Counted from the stretch's first letter, positions 1 to 6,765 are shown. The stretch: DNA of 6,923 nucleotides from Chloroflexota bacterium (GCA_013694835.1 JACDBP010000301.1:1-6923); one strand, 5' to 3'. Translations and numbers: made by a program. Notes: a model not told the origin generated them from the sequence alone.

Positions 1-1431
1 GTGCTGGGCCTGGGGCACGTCGCGCTGGGTCGTCTGAACTGGTCGGTGTACGAGGTGGTCACGGGGCTCGGCAGTGGCGACGTAGAGAGCCCCGAACCGA
101 GCTTCAGCCCCGACGACTCGGGCTTCATCACGGCCGCGCCCTCGGCCACGCTGGCTCCTGGGGCGACGCCGGCACCGACCGACGGACCGACCGCCACGCC
201 GACCCAGGGACCAGCGTGGGACGGCAAGGAGCGGCTCAACATCCTGCTCATCGGCGCGGACCGGCGGCCGGGCGGCGGCGGGTACCTCACCGACACGATG
301 ATCGTCGCGAGCATCGATCCCGCCACCAAGCAGGTCGCCATGTTCAGCCTGCCCCGCGACACGACGCGCGTGCCGCTGCCGAAGGAATGGCGCGCCGCCA
401 GCGCGTACGCGAACGGCGTCTACCCCAACAAGATCAACACCATCTACACGATCGCCCGGAACTCGAAGGACCTCTTCCCGGGGACCGACGCACAGCGCGG
501 CTTCATCGCCCTGAAGGGTGCCCTCGGCGAACTCTTCCAGCTCGACATCAAGTACTACATCGCCGTGGACTTCCAGGGCTTCCTGGACGTGGTCGCCGCG
601 CTGGGCGGGGTGACGATCGATGTCCAGAACCCCGTTCACGACGACCACTATCCGACGGACGACGGGCGGGGCTCGCTCAATCTCTACATCCCGCCGGGCA
701 TCCAGCACATGGACGGCCCGGAGGCGCTCGCGTATGCGCGGGCGCGGCACGCGACCTCCGACTTCGATCGAGCCCAGCGGCAGCAGCGCGTCATCACCTC
801 CATCCGCAACCAGACGGACCTGGCGTCGCTCCTGGCTCCGGGCCGCATCGACGCGCTCTTCACGTCGGTCCGGAAGACCGTCAAGACCGACATCCCCCCG
901 TCATTGTTCCCGCGCCTGGTGACGCTGGCCCAGGCGATCGACCTGGACAACCTCCGCTCCACCGCCTTCGCGAATCGGAGGTACGTGACCGTGTGCTATC
1001 CCTGCCCCGGCACCGGCCTGTACGAGCTGATCCCCAACGTGTCGAACATCCGCCAGGCGGTGGCCGAGGCCTTCACCGTCGACCCGGCGCTCGAGCAGCA
1101 GCGCGAGAAGGTCGCCGCCGAGGGCGCCGCCGTGAAGGTGCTTCGCGGCTCCGAGATCCAGGGCCAGCAGACACAGATCGCGGCCTTCCTGCAGGAACAG
1201 GGCCTGGAGGCGACCGTGCCGACCGACAACGGCGGACGCGCCGACCGGACCGACTACCAGCAGACGGTCATCCGGGCCTACAACGGCGCTGCAGAAGAGA
1301 TGCCGGAGACCATCAAGGCGCTTACCGGCTACTTCGGCTCGAGCGTCGAGTCCCTCGAGGACCCGTCGCAGACCGCCAACTTCGTGATCATCACCGGCGG
1401 CCTCACCCCGAACCTCACGCCCAGCCCCTGA
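1..1431 (+). CDS. LCP (LytR-CpsA-Psr) family cell-envelope ligase, 5'-partial
   Basis: LCP enzymes transfer lipid-linked glycopolymers onto peptidoglycan at the outer face of the membrane. The frame is open from base 1, which happens to be GTG. Residues 1-24 (with HVALG and a short hydrophobic stretch) look like the end of a membrane region, and no full N-terminal membrane helix is present, so the real start is probably upstream of the window. Residues 31-72 are an Ala/Pro/Thr-rich spacer. The LCP domain spans about 78-300: LNILLIGADRR at 79-89, TDTMIVASIDP at 97-107, the hallmark SLPRD at 116-120 (Arg119, Asp120), and YARARHATSDFDRAQRQQR at 245-263 carrying the conserved Arg/Asp lipid-phosphate contacts. 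A Cys pair (CYPC, 332-335) follows. Residues about 377-468 fit the LytR_C domain (VKVLRGSEIQGQ start, then a helical repeat). The specific glycopolymer cannot be told. The gene converges on the glycosyltransferase with a 7-nt gap. Confidence 0.93.
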   Translation: MLGLGHVALGRLNWSVYEVVTGLGSGDVESPEPSFSPDDSGFITAAPSATLAPGATPAPTDGPTATPTQGPAWDGKERLNILLIGADRRPGGGGYLTDTMIVASIDPATKQVAMFSLPRDTTRVPLPKEWRAASAYANGVYPNKINTIYTIARNSKDLFPGTDAQRGFIALKGALGELFQLDIKYYIAVDFQGFLDVVAALGGVTIDVQNPVHDDHYPTDDGRGSLNLYIPPGIQHMDGPEALAYARARHATSDFDRAQRQQRVITSIRNQTDLASLLAPGRIDALFTSVRKTVKTDIPPSLFPRLVTLAQAIDLDNLRSTAFANRRYVTVCYPCPGTGLYELIPNVSNIRQAVAEAFTVDPALEQQREKVAAEGAAVKVLRGSEIQGQQTQIAAFLQEQGLEATVPTDNGGRADRTDYQQTVIRAYNGAAEEMPETIKALTGYFGSSVESLEDPSQTANFVIITGGLTPNLTPSP

Positions 1432-1438
1432 GCCGCCG

Positions 1439-3277
1439 CTACGCCTTCTCGGTGACCCGGTACTCCAGGTAGCGGCCGGCCATCAGGCGGGTCTGGGCGT
1501 CGAGTGCTGGCAGGTTGCCGAAGAAGATGCCGACGATGGGCGCGAACAGCATCTCGCCGTAGGCGGCCAGCCTCCGGAACCGGCCGAACGAGTCGGGCCG
1601 CGGTGGCGCCAGACGGGTCTCGATCTCGATCAGGATCAAGAGCATGCAGAACGCGCCCGTCAGCAGCAGCGCCCCGTAGTACGGCAGGTTCTGGCCCAGC
1701 GTCGTTTCCCGGAAGTCGGGATTCAGGAGCAGCGGCAGTGAGGCGCCAAAGACCAGCACGAACGGCGCGATCGCCCAATTGATGTGGTCGAACCAGAGGT
1801 CACCCAACCGACGGACGCGCTGCCGCAGTGGGATCTCCGGATGCCGGAGCGCCTGGTGGACGTAATACGGGATGTCCGTTACTCCCCACGCCCAGCGGCG
1901 GATCTGGAGGTACTGCGCCACCAGCGTGCGTCCGTACGAGCGCGCCCGGACCGCGTCGCCGTAGATCGGGATGAAGAGCGGCACGGCGGCGAAGTCGCCG
2001 TGGTAGTGGAAGAACGAGCGCCAGTAGAAGCGGGAGTCCTCCGGGATCGCGTCCGTCGCCCAGTAGCCGATCTCGTGGGCGGTCTGGAGGCAGACAGCAT
2101 ATGAGCTGAGGCTGACCAGCCGTTCGGGGTGGAGCGACCGCCACATCTGGACGTGGGTGCCGCTGATCGCGATGAGGCGTGCCGGCAGCGGCACGTCCCA
2201 CAGGTTGTTGTGGAACATCGGCACCGGCTGGAACAGCCGATGACGCCGCTCGGGCTCGGTCGCGTAGCGGTACGCGAGATAGGCGAAGTAGCTCGGGTGC
2301 ACGCGGAAGTCGGAGTCGAGGTCCGTCACGATCACCAGCTCGGGGTCGTAGCCAAGCTCACCCAGGGTGCGGTAGAGCCACCGGCCCCCGTAGGCCATGG
2401 CGCTCGACTTGCCGACCACGATGCCCGGCTCCAGCGGGTCGAGGATATGGAAGAAGCGTCCGAACCGATCACCGAACAGGGCACGCAGACGGGCCACGTT
2501 CTCGCGGCCGCCGTGATCGGTCTCGCGGGTGATGATGGCGACGAGCTTTCGCTCGGTCGGCCAGTCGGCCTCGGCCAGCGCCCGGACCGTTGCCTCCAGC
2601 TTCTCGTAGGTCTCGGTATAGGTCGGGATCAGGGCCACGTGGACGAGCGTCCGCGGATCCACTGGCGTCACACCGTCGCGGCGCGATCGAGCGAGCTCGG
2701 CGAGCTCCTCCCGGAACTGCTTCGCCACGCGGCGTCCGCCTCGCGCCGCCATGCGCTGACCGCTCGCCGCAAGTGCCGCGACCCGTTCGTCGACCGCCGC
2801 CAGACGTGCCCCCAGCACGTGCTCACGCGCGCGAGCGTCGGCCAGTCCCTCGAGCCGATCCGTCCAGTCGATGGCCACGGTGTCGCGTATGCGCGCGTAC
2901 GCCACGCTCACCGCGAACGCCATCGACGTCGCCTTGTAGAGCCAGTAGAAGTCGAAGGTGATGACGAACCAGGCGACCAGCTGCGGGACGCGGAAGCTGA
3001 GCAGGATGGGCACCAGGAGCAGCACGTAGGTCACGAGGCCCGGCAGGATCTCCAGCAACCTCCCATAGCGGGGAGACGGCTCGGCGAGCGTCCCCACCGG
3101 CGACACGGCCACCGTGACCTGGCCGTCGCGCGCCGCCAGCTCGTCCGGCACATCGTCTCCGGGGAGATCGATCGATGGCGGGGCCGCGGCGTTGACGACG
3201 CTGGTCATGTCAACCACGCGACCAGCCGGTCCCTCGACAGGGTCGACGGCCTCCGCGACCGGCGCGTTGTTGCTCAC
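1439..3277 (-). CDS. Membrane glycosyltransferase, GT2 family (BcsA-like processive signature)
   Basis: A 612-residue integral membrane glycosyltransferase that probably makes or extends a surface polysaccharide from a nucleotide sugar on the cytoplasmic side. Residues 1-70 are a disordered Ala/Pro/acidic tail. Two membrane helices lie at about 75-95 and 98-125. A charged helical insert (about 138-200, rich in Ala, Arg and Glu, possibly coiled coil) precedes the catalytic domain. Catalytic landmarks are IPTYTET (217-223), ITRETDHGG (249-257), GKSSAMAYGG (289-298), the metal-binding DLDSD (319-323), PEDSRFYW (412-419; the ED pair is the expected general-base motif) and QIRRWAWG (458-465), a QxxRW acceptor motif. 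C-terminal helices lie at about 501-519, 531-551 and 571-589. The GTG start is preferred because GAGGGAG sits just upstream; Met24 has no ribosome-binding site. It follows ilvE by 37 nt. The ED and QxxRW pair is typical of processive synthases (cellulose, hyaluronan, PNAG), but donor and product are unknown. Confidence 0.9.
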   Translation of the reverse strand: MSNNAPVAEAVDPVEGPAGRVVDMTSVVNAAAPPSIDLPGDDVPDELAARDGQVTVAVSPVGTLAEPSPRYGRLLEILPGLVTYVLLLVPILLSFRVPQLVAWFVITFDFYWLYKATSMAFAVSVAYARIRDTVAIDWTDRLEGLADARAREHVLGARLAAVDERVAALAASGQRMAARGGRRVAKQFREELAELARSRRDGVTPVDPRTLVHVALIPTYTETYEKLEATVRALAEADWPTERKLVAIITRETDHGGRENVARLRALFGDRFGRFFHILDPLEPGIVVGKSSAMAYGGRWLYRTLGELGYDPELVIVTDLDSDFRVHPSYFAYLAYRYATEPERRHRLFQPVPMFHNNLWDVPLPARLIAISGTHVQMWRSLHPERLVSLSSYAVCLQTAHEIGYWATDAIPEDSRFYWRSFFHYHGDFAAVPLFIPIYGDAVRARSYGRTLVAQYLQIRRWAWGVTDIPYYVHQALRHPEIPLRQRVRRLGDLWFDHINWAIAPFVLVFGASLPLLLNPDFRETTLGQNLPYYGALLLTGAFCMLLILIEIETRLAPPRPDSFGRFRRLAAYGEMLFAPIVGIFFGNLPALDAQTRLMAGRYLEYRVTEKA

Positions 3278-3281
3278 GATG

Positions 3282-3288
3282 CTCCCTC
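3282..3288 (-). promoter_or_regulatory. Ribosome-binding site of the glycosyltransferase gene
   Basis: The minus strand reads GAGGGAG ending 4 nt before the GTG at 3277 (7 nt if GAGG is the pairing core). This decides the GTG start over the internal ATG at codon 24, which has no purine-rich sequence before it. Confidence 0.6.
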
Positions 3289-3314
3289 GAGGCCGACGTC
3301 CACGCCGGACGCGA

Positions 3315-4289
3315 TCAGTAGATCGGCGTCAGCCAGCGGCTGTACGCGGGCGATCTGCCGCGGACCGCTTCGAAGTACAGATCCTTGAGCCTGCCCCCGA
3401 TCGGCCCGACACGGCCTGTGCCGATCTGGCGGTGGTCGATCGAGATGACCGGCGAGACCTGGGCGCCGGTGCCGCACAGCAGGACCTCGTCCGCGACATA
3501 CAGCTCGGAGCGGTCGATCGATCGCTCGACCACCCGCAGCCCCATCTCCCGCTCGGCGAGCTCCATCAGGGCCTCGCGCGTGATGCCCTCCAGGATGTCG
3601 TCGGTCACCGGCGGCGTGATGAGGACGCCGTCGCGCACCATGAACAGGTTCTCGGCGCTGCCCTCGGACGCGTGGCCGTCAAGCGTCAGCACGATCGCCT
3701 CGTCGTACCCGTTGAGCTGCGCCTCGGACTTCGCGAAAGCGCTGTTCACATACGCGCCGACGATCTTGGAACGCGCCGGGATCGACACGTCGCTGTTGCG
3801 CCGCCACGAGACGGTCTGCGCGGTGATGCCGCCCTCGGTGTCGATGTAGTTGCCGAACGGGATGGCGAACACCAGGAACTTCGATTCGAGGTTGTGGAGG
3901 CGCACGCCGATCGCCTCGGTCGACTTGTAGAAGGATGGCCGGACGTACGTGTCCTCGCGGAAGCCGTTGCGACGCAGCAGGTCGACCGTCAGCCCCACCA
4001 GCTCGTCGACCGTGTAGGGCGAGTCCATCAGCATCACGCGCGTCGACTGGGTCAGGCGCCGGTAGTGATCCGCGAGCTTCAAGCCGTAGAGCTGGCCCTG
4101 CTCGGCATTCCAGTACGCCCGGATGCCCTCGAAGACCGCGGTGCCGTACAGGAAGCCATGCGTCATCACGCCGACCTTGGCCTCGGCGAGCGGGACGAAC
4201 GCGTCCTCGAAATAGCAGACCACGGTCGATCCGGAGGGACGGGCGCCGGTCCCCTGGGCCTTCACCGCCTCGGGCTTCTGGGTCAGCAT
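3315..4289 (-). CDS. ilvE: Branched-chain amino acid aminotransferase
   Basis: A 324-residue PLP-dependent fold-type IV (class IV) aminotransferase of the cytoplasm. It interconverts Val, Leu and Ile with their 2-oxo acids using 2-oxoglutarate/glutamate, the last step of branched-chain synthesis. Visible landmarks are FLYGTAVFEGIRAY (46-59), VRPSFY (116-121), the PLP Schiff-base lysine in RSKIVGAYVNSAF (Lys175), ASEGSAENLF with Glu209 contacting the PLP pyridine nitrogen, TDDILEGITR (229-238) completing the class IV signature, and LCGTGAQVSPV (271-281) for the cofactor phosphate. Length is close to the E. coli IlvE (about 309). The ATG at 4289 has no clear Shine-Dalgarno and lies 17 nt after the TGA of the exchanger, so translational coupling is likely. 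The reading frame stays open far upstream through the exchanger gene, but that part shows no family similarity and is a high-GC shadow. A D-amino-acid or 4-amino-4-deoxychorismate enzyme is less likely given the EGIRAY and GTGAQVSP motifs. Confidence 0.95.
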   Translation of the reverse strand: MLTQKPEAVKAQGTGARPSGSTVVCYFEDAFVPLAEAKVGVMTHGFLYGTAVFEGIRAYWNAEQGQLYGLKLADHYRRLTQSTRVMLMDSPYTVDELVGLTVDLLRRNGFREDTYVRPSFYKSTEAIGVRLHNLESKFLVFAIPFGNYIDTEGGITAQTVSWRRNSDVSIPARSKIVGAYVNSAFAKSEAQLNGYDEAIVLTLDGHASEGSAENLFMVRDGVLITPPVTDDILEGITREALMELAEREMGLRVVERSIDRSELYVADEVLLCGTGAQVSPVISIDHRQIGTGRVGPIGGRLKDLYFEAVRGRSPAYSRWLTPIY

Positions 4290-4306
4290 CCGGTCGAGGA
4301 TAGCAC

Positions 4307-5380
4307 TCAGATGAGGCCCGCCACGGAGGCAGCCACGAGGCCCAGGTACAGGAGGTAGAGGACGCCGCCGATGAGCAGGGTCCGGCCGTTGAGCCGGCCA
4401 CGACGCATCATCGGCACGAAGATCAGCGCCGTCGCGACGAACGCGATGCCGGCCGACGCGAACGTCACCAACGAGTCGCGCGTCACCGACCACGAGTCCG
4501 CCGCGAAGACGAGCGCGACGAAGGTCGGGATGCATGACTGGAACACCATCGCACCGGTGATGTTGCCCATCGCCAGCGTGTCCTTCCCCTGGCGCACCCA
4601 GAGGAGGCTGTTGAACTTCTCGGGCAGCTCCGTGGCGATGGGCGCGACGACCAGGGCCAGGATGGCCGGCGCGACGCCGAGCGACGTGGAGAGGTGCTCG
4701 ACGGCGTCCACGAACACCACGGCGCCGACGATGATGCAGGCGAGCGCCGCCAGGACCTGCAGGTTGATGACCCGCAGGCGAGGCTCCGCCGGCAGCTCCC
4801 GGCGGGCACGCCGGTCCAGGCGATGGAACCGTAACGGAGCGAGGTCCTCCATATCGACCGTGGGGTCCGCCTCGAAGTGAGCCTTGACGTAGAGGCCGTA
4901 CAGGACGATCAGCAGCACCCCGGCGGCGAGCTTGCCGATCGCGAACTGCTGCGGCAGGAAGGCAGCACCGACCGCGATCCCGTACGTCACGAAGAAGTAG
5001 CGCACGTCCTTGCCCAGCACCGCGGTGTCGACGAGCATCTGGTCGCCGGTCGCTCGCCTCCGGCCGGCGTACATGACCGCGGCACCGGTCACGAACATCG
5101 CCAGGGTGGCGAGCATGAACGGGGCCCCGAGGATGGCCCCGACGCCGACCTCGTTCGCGTGACCCGCCGCCGCACTTCCGGCTGCAGCGCCGCTGAAGAG
5201 GATGGCGACGATGGGGATCATCGTCTCCGGCAACGCTGTCCCGACGGCCGCGAGCACGCTCCCCACGGCGCCCTCGGCGAGATCCAGCTTGCGGCCGAAC
5301 CACTCGATACCGTTGGTGAACAGCTCGGCGCCGAGCAGGATCACCACCAGGGCCACGAGCAGGAGCAGGATGTCGTTCAT
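4307..5380 (-). CDS. CaCA-superfamily cation exchanger (Na+/Ca2+ exchanger-like), divergent
   Basis: A 357-residue inner-membrane protein with two inverted halves of about five helices each, as in bacterial Na+/Ca2+ exchangers. Approximate helices: 2-18, 40-63, 79-104, 127-146, 148-165, then a charged cytoplasmic loop (166-205), then 206-226, 234-250, 272-293, 303-323 and 332-355. The alpha-1 repeat holds VGTALPET with Glu52, and the alpha-2 repeat holds IATELPEKFN with Glu254; these are the paired GTSxPE motifs that carry the essential transport glutamates. Each is followed by a helix of GNxxGSN type (GAILGAPFML at 82-90; GNITGAMVFQ at 272-281). Several other ligand positions are non-canonical (see findings), so Ca2+ as substrate is not assured. 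The ATG at 5380 has no good ribosome-binding site; the 42-nt gap after rpsR contains repeated GGCC able to form a short hairpin (5385-5405). ilvE follows by 17 nt, suggesting co-transcription rather than a functional link. Confidence 0.85.
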   Translation of the reverse strand: MNDILLLLVALVVILLGAELFTNGIEWFGRKLDLAEGAVGSVLAAVGTALPETMIPIVAILFSGAAAGSAAAGHANEVGVGAILGAPFMLATLAMFVTGAAVMYAGRRRATGDQMLVDTAVLGKDVRYFFVTYGIAVGAAFLPQQFAIGKLAAGVLLIVLYGLYVKAHFEADPTVDMEDLAPLRFHRLDRRARRELPAEPRLRVINLQVLAALACIIVGAVVFVDAVEHLSTSLGVAPAILALVVAPIATELPEKFNSLLWVRQGKDTLAMGNITGAMVFQSCIPTFVALVFAADSWSVTRDSLVTFASAGIAFVATALIFVPMMRRGRLNGRTLLIGGVLYLLYLGLVAASVAGLI

Positions 5381-5422
5381 GGTGTGGCCGTCAGGGCCGT
5401 GGCCAGCTTCGCGCCGGTCCTG

Positions 5423-5695
5423 TCAGGGTCGGAGGTGCTGCGGTGCGTATGGCAGGAGAGCCACGTGGCGGGCACGCTTGAGGGCCACCGATAGCTCGCG
5501 CTGATGCTCGGCGCAGGTGCCGGTCTTGCGGCGCGGCTCGATCTTGGCGCGTTCGGAGAGGTAGCGCCGCAGCCGATTGATCTCCTTGTAGTCGATCTGG
5601 GCGGTCTTGTCTGCGCAGAAGGCGCAGACCTTGCGGCGGCGTCGATCGCGATAGAAGTCGTCGCGCTTCTTGGCCGAGGTTCGGGCGGGCGGCAT
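5423..5695 (-). CDS. rpsR: 30S ribosomal protein S18 (zinc-type, C+)
   Basis: A 90-residue small-subunit protein that binds the platform of the 30S together with S6. The core is clear: KVCAFCADK (22-30), IDYKEINRLRRYLSERAKI (34-52), the RRKTGTCAEHQREL segment (55-68), and LKRARHVALLPY (72-83), which match the nearly invariant S18 signature. Cys24, Cys27 and Cys61, with His64 as a possible fourth ligand, form a CxxC...CxxH set like that of zinc-binding S18 forms. Many bacteria have lost these cysteines. The ATG at 5695 is preceded by AGGAG at 5707-5711 with an 11-nt spacer. It lies 26 nt after the ssb stop, in the conserved rpsF-ssb-rpsR order. The usual next gene, rplI, is not present here. 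Confidence 0.98.
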   Translation of the reverse strand: MPPARTSAKKRDDFYRDRRRRKVCAFCADKTAQIDYKEINRLRRYLSERAKIEPRRKTGTCAEHQRELSVALKRARHVALLPYAPQHLRP

Positions 5696-5721
5696 GCGTC
5701 AAGTCTCTCCTGGAACGGTGG

Positions 5722-6264
5722 TCAGAACGGAAGGTCGTCGTAGTCGGGAGCAGGCTGCGCGTCGGACGGGTCGCTGCTGCCGGTCGTGCCGGCGGATGCG
5801 GTCGCGCCGCTTCGGGGAGCCGGTGAGTCACTCCCCGACGGTCCGCCGCCGGATGAGCCGCCGCCGGACGATCCGCCGCCTGGCGAGCCGCCCTCCGAGC
5901 CCGGGAACGGCGGGTACTCACCGTCCTCGCCGCGCTCGCGGCGCTCGAGGCTCGTCACCTGGTTGGCGACGAGCTCCGTGGTGTATCGCTTCTGGCCGCT
6001 CTGATCCTCCCACTGCCGGGTCTGGATGCGGCCCTCGATGTAGACCTTGTGGCCCTTGCGCAGGCGCTCAGCAGCTCGTTCCGCCTGCTGTGCCCAGACG
6101 ACGACGCGGAACCACTCGGTCTCTTCCTGCCACTCCTCGTTCTGGCCCTTCCAGCGACGGTTCGTGGCGACCGTGAACTGGGTCACGGCCTGCCCGTTGG
6201 GCGTGTAGCGCATCTCGGGATCGCGCCCGAGGTTGCCGATGATCATGCACTTGTTGAGCGACAC
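5722..6264 (-). CDS. ssb: Single-stranded DNA-binding protein
   Basis: A 180-residue SSB that coats single-stranded DNA in replication, recombination and repair and recruits partners through its C-terminal tip. The OB fold occupies about residues 1-108: MSLNKCMIIGNLGRDPEMRY (1-20), VTQFTVATNRRW (27-38), TEWFRVVVWAQQAE (49-62), GHKVYIEGRIQTRQW (71-85) and the YTTELVANQV strand (94-103). Residues 118-172 are a low-complexity Gly/Ser/Pro linker with a threefold GGGSS/GGGPS repeat. The acidic tip is DYDDLPF, a normal variant of the DDDIPF partner-binding tail. The GTG start at 6264 is supported by GGAGAGGA ending 7 nt upstream. The gap to the rpsF stop is 18 nt and to the rpsR start 26 nt, so the three are almost certainly one operon. 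Confidence 0.98.
   Translation of the reverse strand: MSLNKCMIIGNLGRDPEMRYTPNGQAVTQFTVATNRRWKGQNEEWQEETEWFRVVVWAQQAERAAERLRKGHKVYIEGRIQTRQWEDQSGQKRYTTELVANQVTSLERRERGEDGEYPPFPGSEGGSPGGGSSGGGSSGGGPSGSDSPAPRSGATASAGTTGSSDPSDAQPAPDYDDLPF
5836..5880 (-). repeat. Three tandem 15-bp units in the SSB linker
   Basis: Three in-frame 15-bp units, each sharing GGCGGCGG at its minus-strand start, encode GGGSS, GGGSS and GGGPS (SSB residues 129-143). Boundaries are 5866-5880, 5851-5865 and 5836-5850. The differences fall in the last seven bases of each unit. It is a small coding microsatellite that could change in copy number and so in linker length. Confidence 0.8.
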
Positions 6265-6271
6265 GGTTAGG

Positions 6272-6277
6272 TCCTCT
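6272..6277 (-). promoter_or_regulatory. Ribosome-binding site of ssb
   Basis: The minus strand reads AGAGGA, within GGAGAGGA, ending 7 nt before the GTG at 6264. It supports the GTG start and lies wholly in the 18-nt rpsF-ssb gap. Confidence 0.6.
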
Positions 6278-6282
6278 CCGCG

Positions 6283-6732
6283 CTACTCGATGGCCGCCGG
6301 AGCGGCCTCGCTCTCGGACTCGTCGATGAACTCGAGATCGGGTTCCGGCTCCTCGTCGGAGGGCGGCGCCGCGAGCTCGGCGTCCTGGTCGGCGTCCGTG
6401 TCCAACCCCTCGCCGGCCGCCGCCGAAGCTCGGCGCCCGCCGACGGGCCGCTCGATCCTGGTCACCAGGTGGCGCATCGCCTCCTCGGTGATGTTGAGCC
6501 CCCGCTCCAGCTCCGCCAGCGCCTCTGACGGTGCATCGAAGATGACGATGAAGTACGAGCCCTCACGGTGCTGCCCGATGGGATAGGCCAGGCGGCGGCG
6601 GCCCCACGGGCCGACCTTGACGATCTGGCCGCCCGAGCCGGTGATGCTACGGGTAGCCCGGTCAAGCGTCGCCTGGACCCGGTCATCAGCCAGGTCGGGA
6701 CGCAGCACGAGCATCAGTTCATAGCGACGCAC
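6283..6732 (-). CDS. rpsF: 30S ribosomal protein S6 with acidic C-terminal tail
   Basis: A 149-residue protein that pairs with S18 on the 30S platform. The ferredoxin-like S6 fold fills about residues 1-96: MRRYELMLVLRPDL (1-14), the IVKVGPWGRRRLAYPI strand-loop-strand (37-52, with the WGRRRLAYPI signature), GSYFIVIFDAP (58-68), LERGLNITEEAMRHLVTRIE (75-94). Residues 97-149 are an extra tail; from 107 to the end 17 of 43 residues are Asp or Glu. S6 is often about 95-135 residues, and E. coli S6 also has an acidic tail that is lengthened by Glu residues, so a tail is not unprecedented, but this one is long and genome-encoded. The GTG at 6732 is the only reasonable start; AAGGAG lies 11 nt upstream, rather far. 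It is the first gene after the tRNA-Leu and its leader. Confidence 0.97.
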   Translation of the reverse strand: MRRYELMLVLRPDLADDRVQATLDRATRSITGSGGQIVKVGPWGRRRLAYPIGQHREGSYFIVIFDAPSEALAELERGLNITEEAMRHLVTRIERPVGGRRASAAAGEGLDTDADQDAELAAPPSDEEPEPDLEFIDESESEAAPAAIE

Positions 6733-6743
6733 AGAGACAGGGA

Positions 6744-6749
6744 CTCCTT
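6744..6749 (-). promoter_or_regulatory. Ribosome-binding site of rpsF, in a possible hairpin loop
   Basis: The minus strand reads AAGGAG, 11 nt before the GTG at 6732. It sits inside GGGA-AGGAG-TCCC (6740-6752), a 4-bp stem with the AGGAG core in the loop. The same GGGA can instead pair with TCCC upstream in the palindrome TCCCATGGGA (6749-6758). Access to the site could therefore depend on which fold forms. Confidence 0.5.
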
Positions 6750-6765
6750 CCCATGGGATCTGCCC

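Noticed and set aside
1429..1441. Bidirectional terminator between the convergent LCP and glycosyltransferase genes
   Set aside because: Only 7 nt separate the stop codons and no stem followed by a T-run is visible; termination must occur within the opposing coding regions or in a Rho-dependent way.
216..1472. Second plus-strand frame of 418 codons overlapping the LCP gene
   Set aside because: Arg/Pro/His-rich shadow in another frame; the LCP frame carries all the family motifs.
2129..3388. Plus-strand open frame of 419 codons opposite the glycosyltransferase
   Set aside because: Composition is His/Arg/Gly-rich without domain similarity, and it is antisense to a gene with clear catalytic motifs; typical high-GC shadow.
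3114..4358. Plus-strand open frame of 414 codons opposite ilvE
   Set aside because: No recognisable motif, Arg/Asp/His-rich, wholly opposite the confident ilvE coding region.
4290..5303. In-frame open extension upstream of ilvE that would give a 662-residue fusion protein
   Set aside because: The added part is an alternative-frame reading of the exchanger gene, rich in Arg/Gly/Pro with no recognisable domain; the exchanger frame there is clearly real and the ATG at 4289 gives a normal-length aminotransferase.
5381..5422. Intrinsic terminator after rpsR
   Set aside because: Repeated GGCC can form a short hairpin, but there is no T-run after it and the stem is only about 5 bp.
4877..5494. Plus-strand open frame of 205 codons opposite the exchanger and rpsR
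   Set aside because: Low-complexity charged sequence antisense to two well-supported genes.
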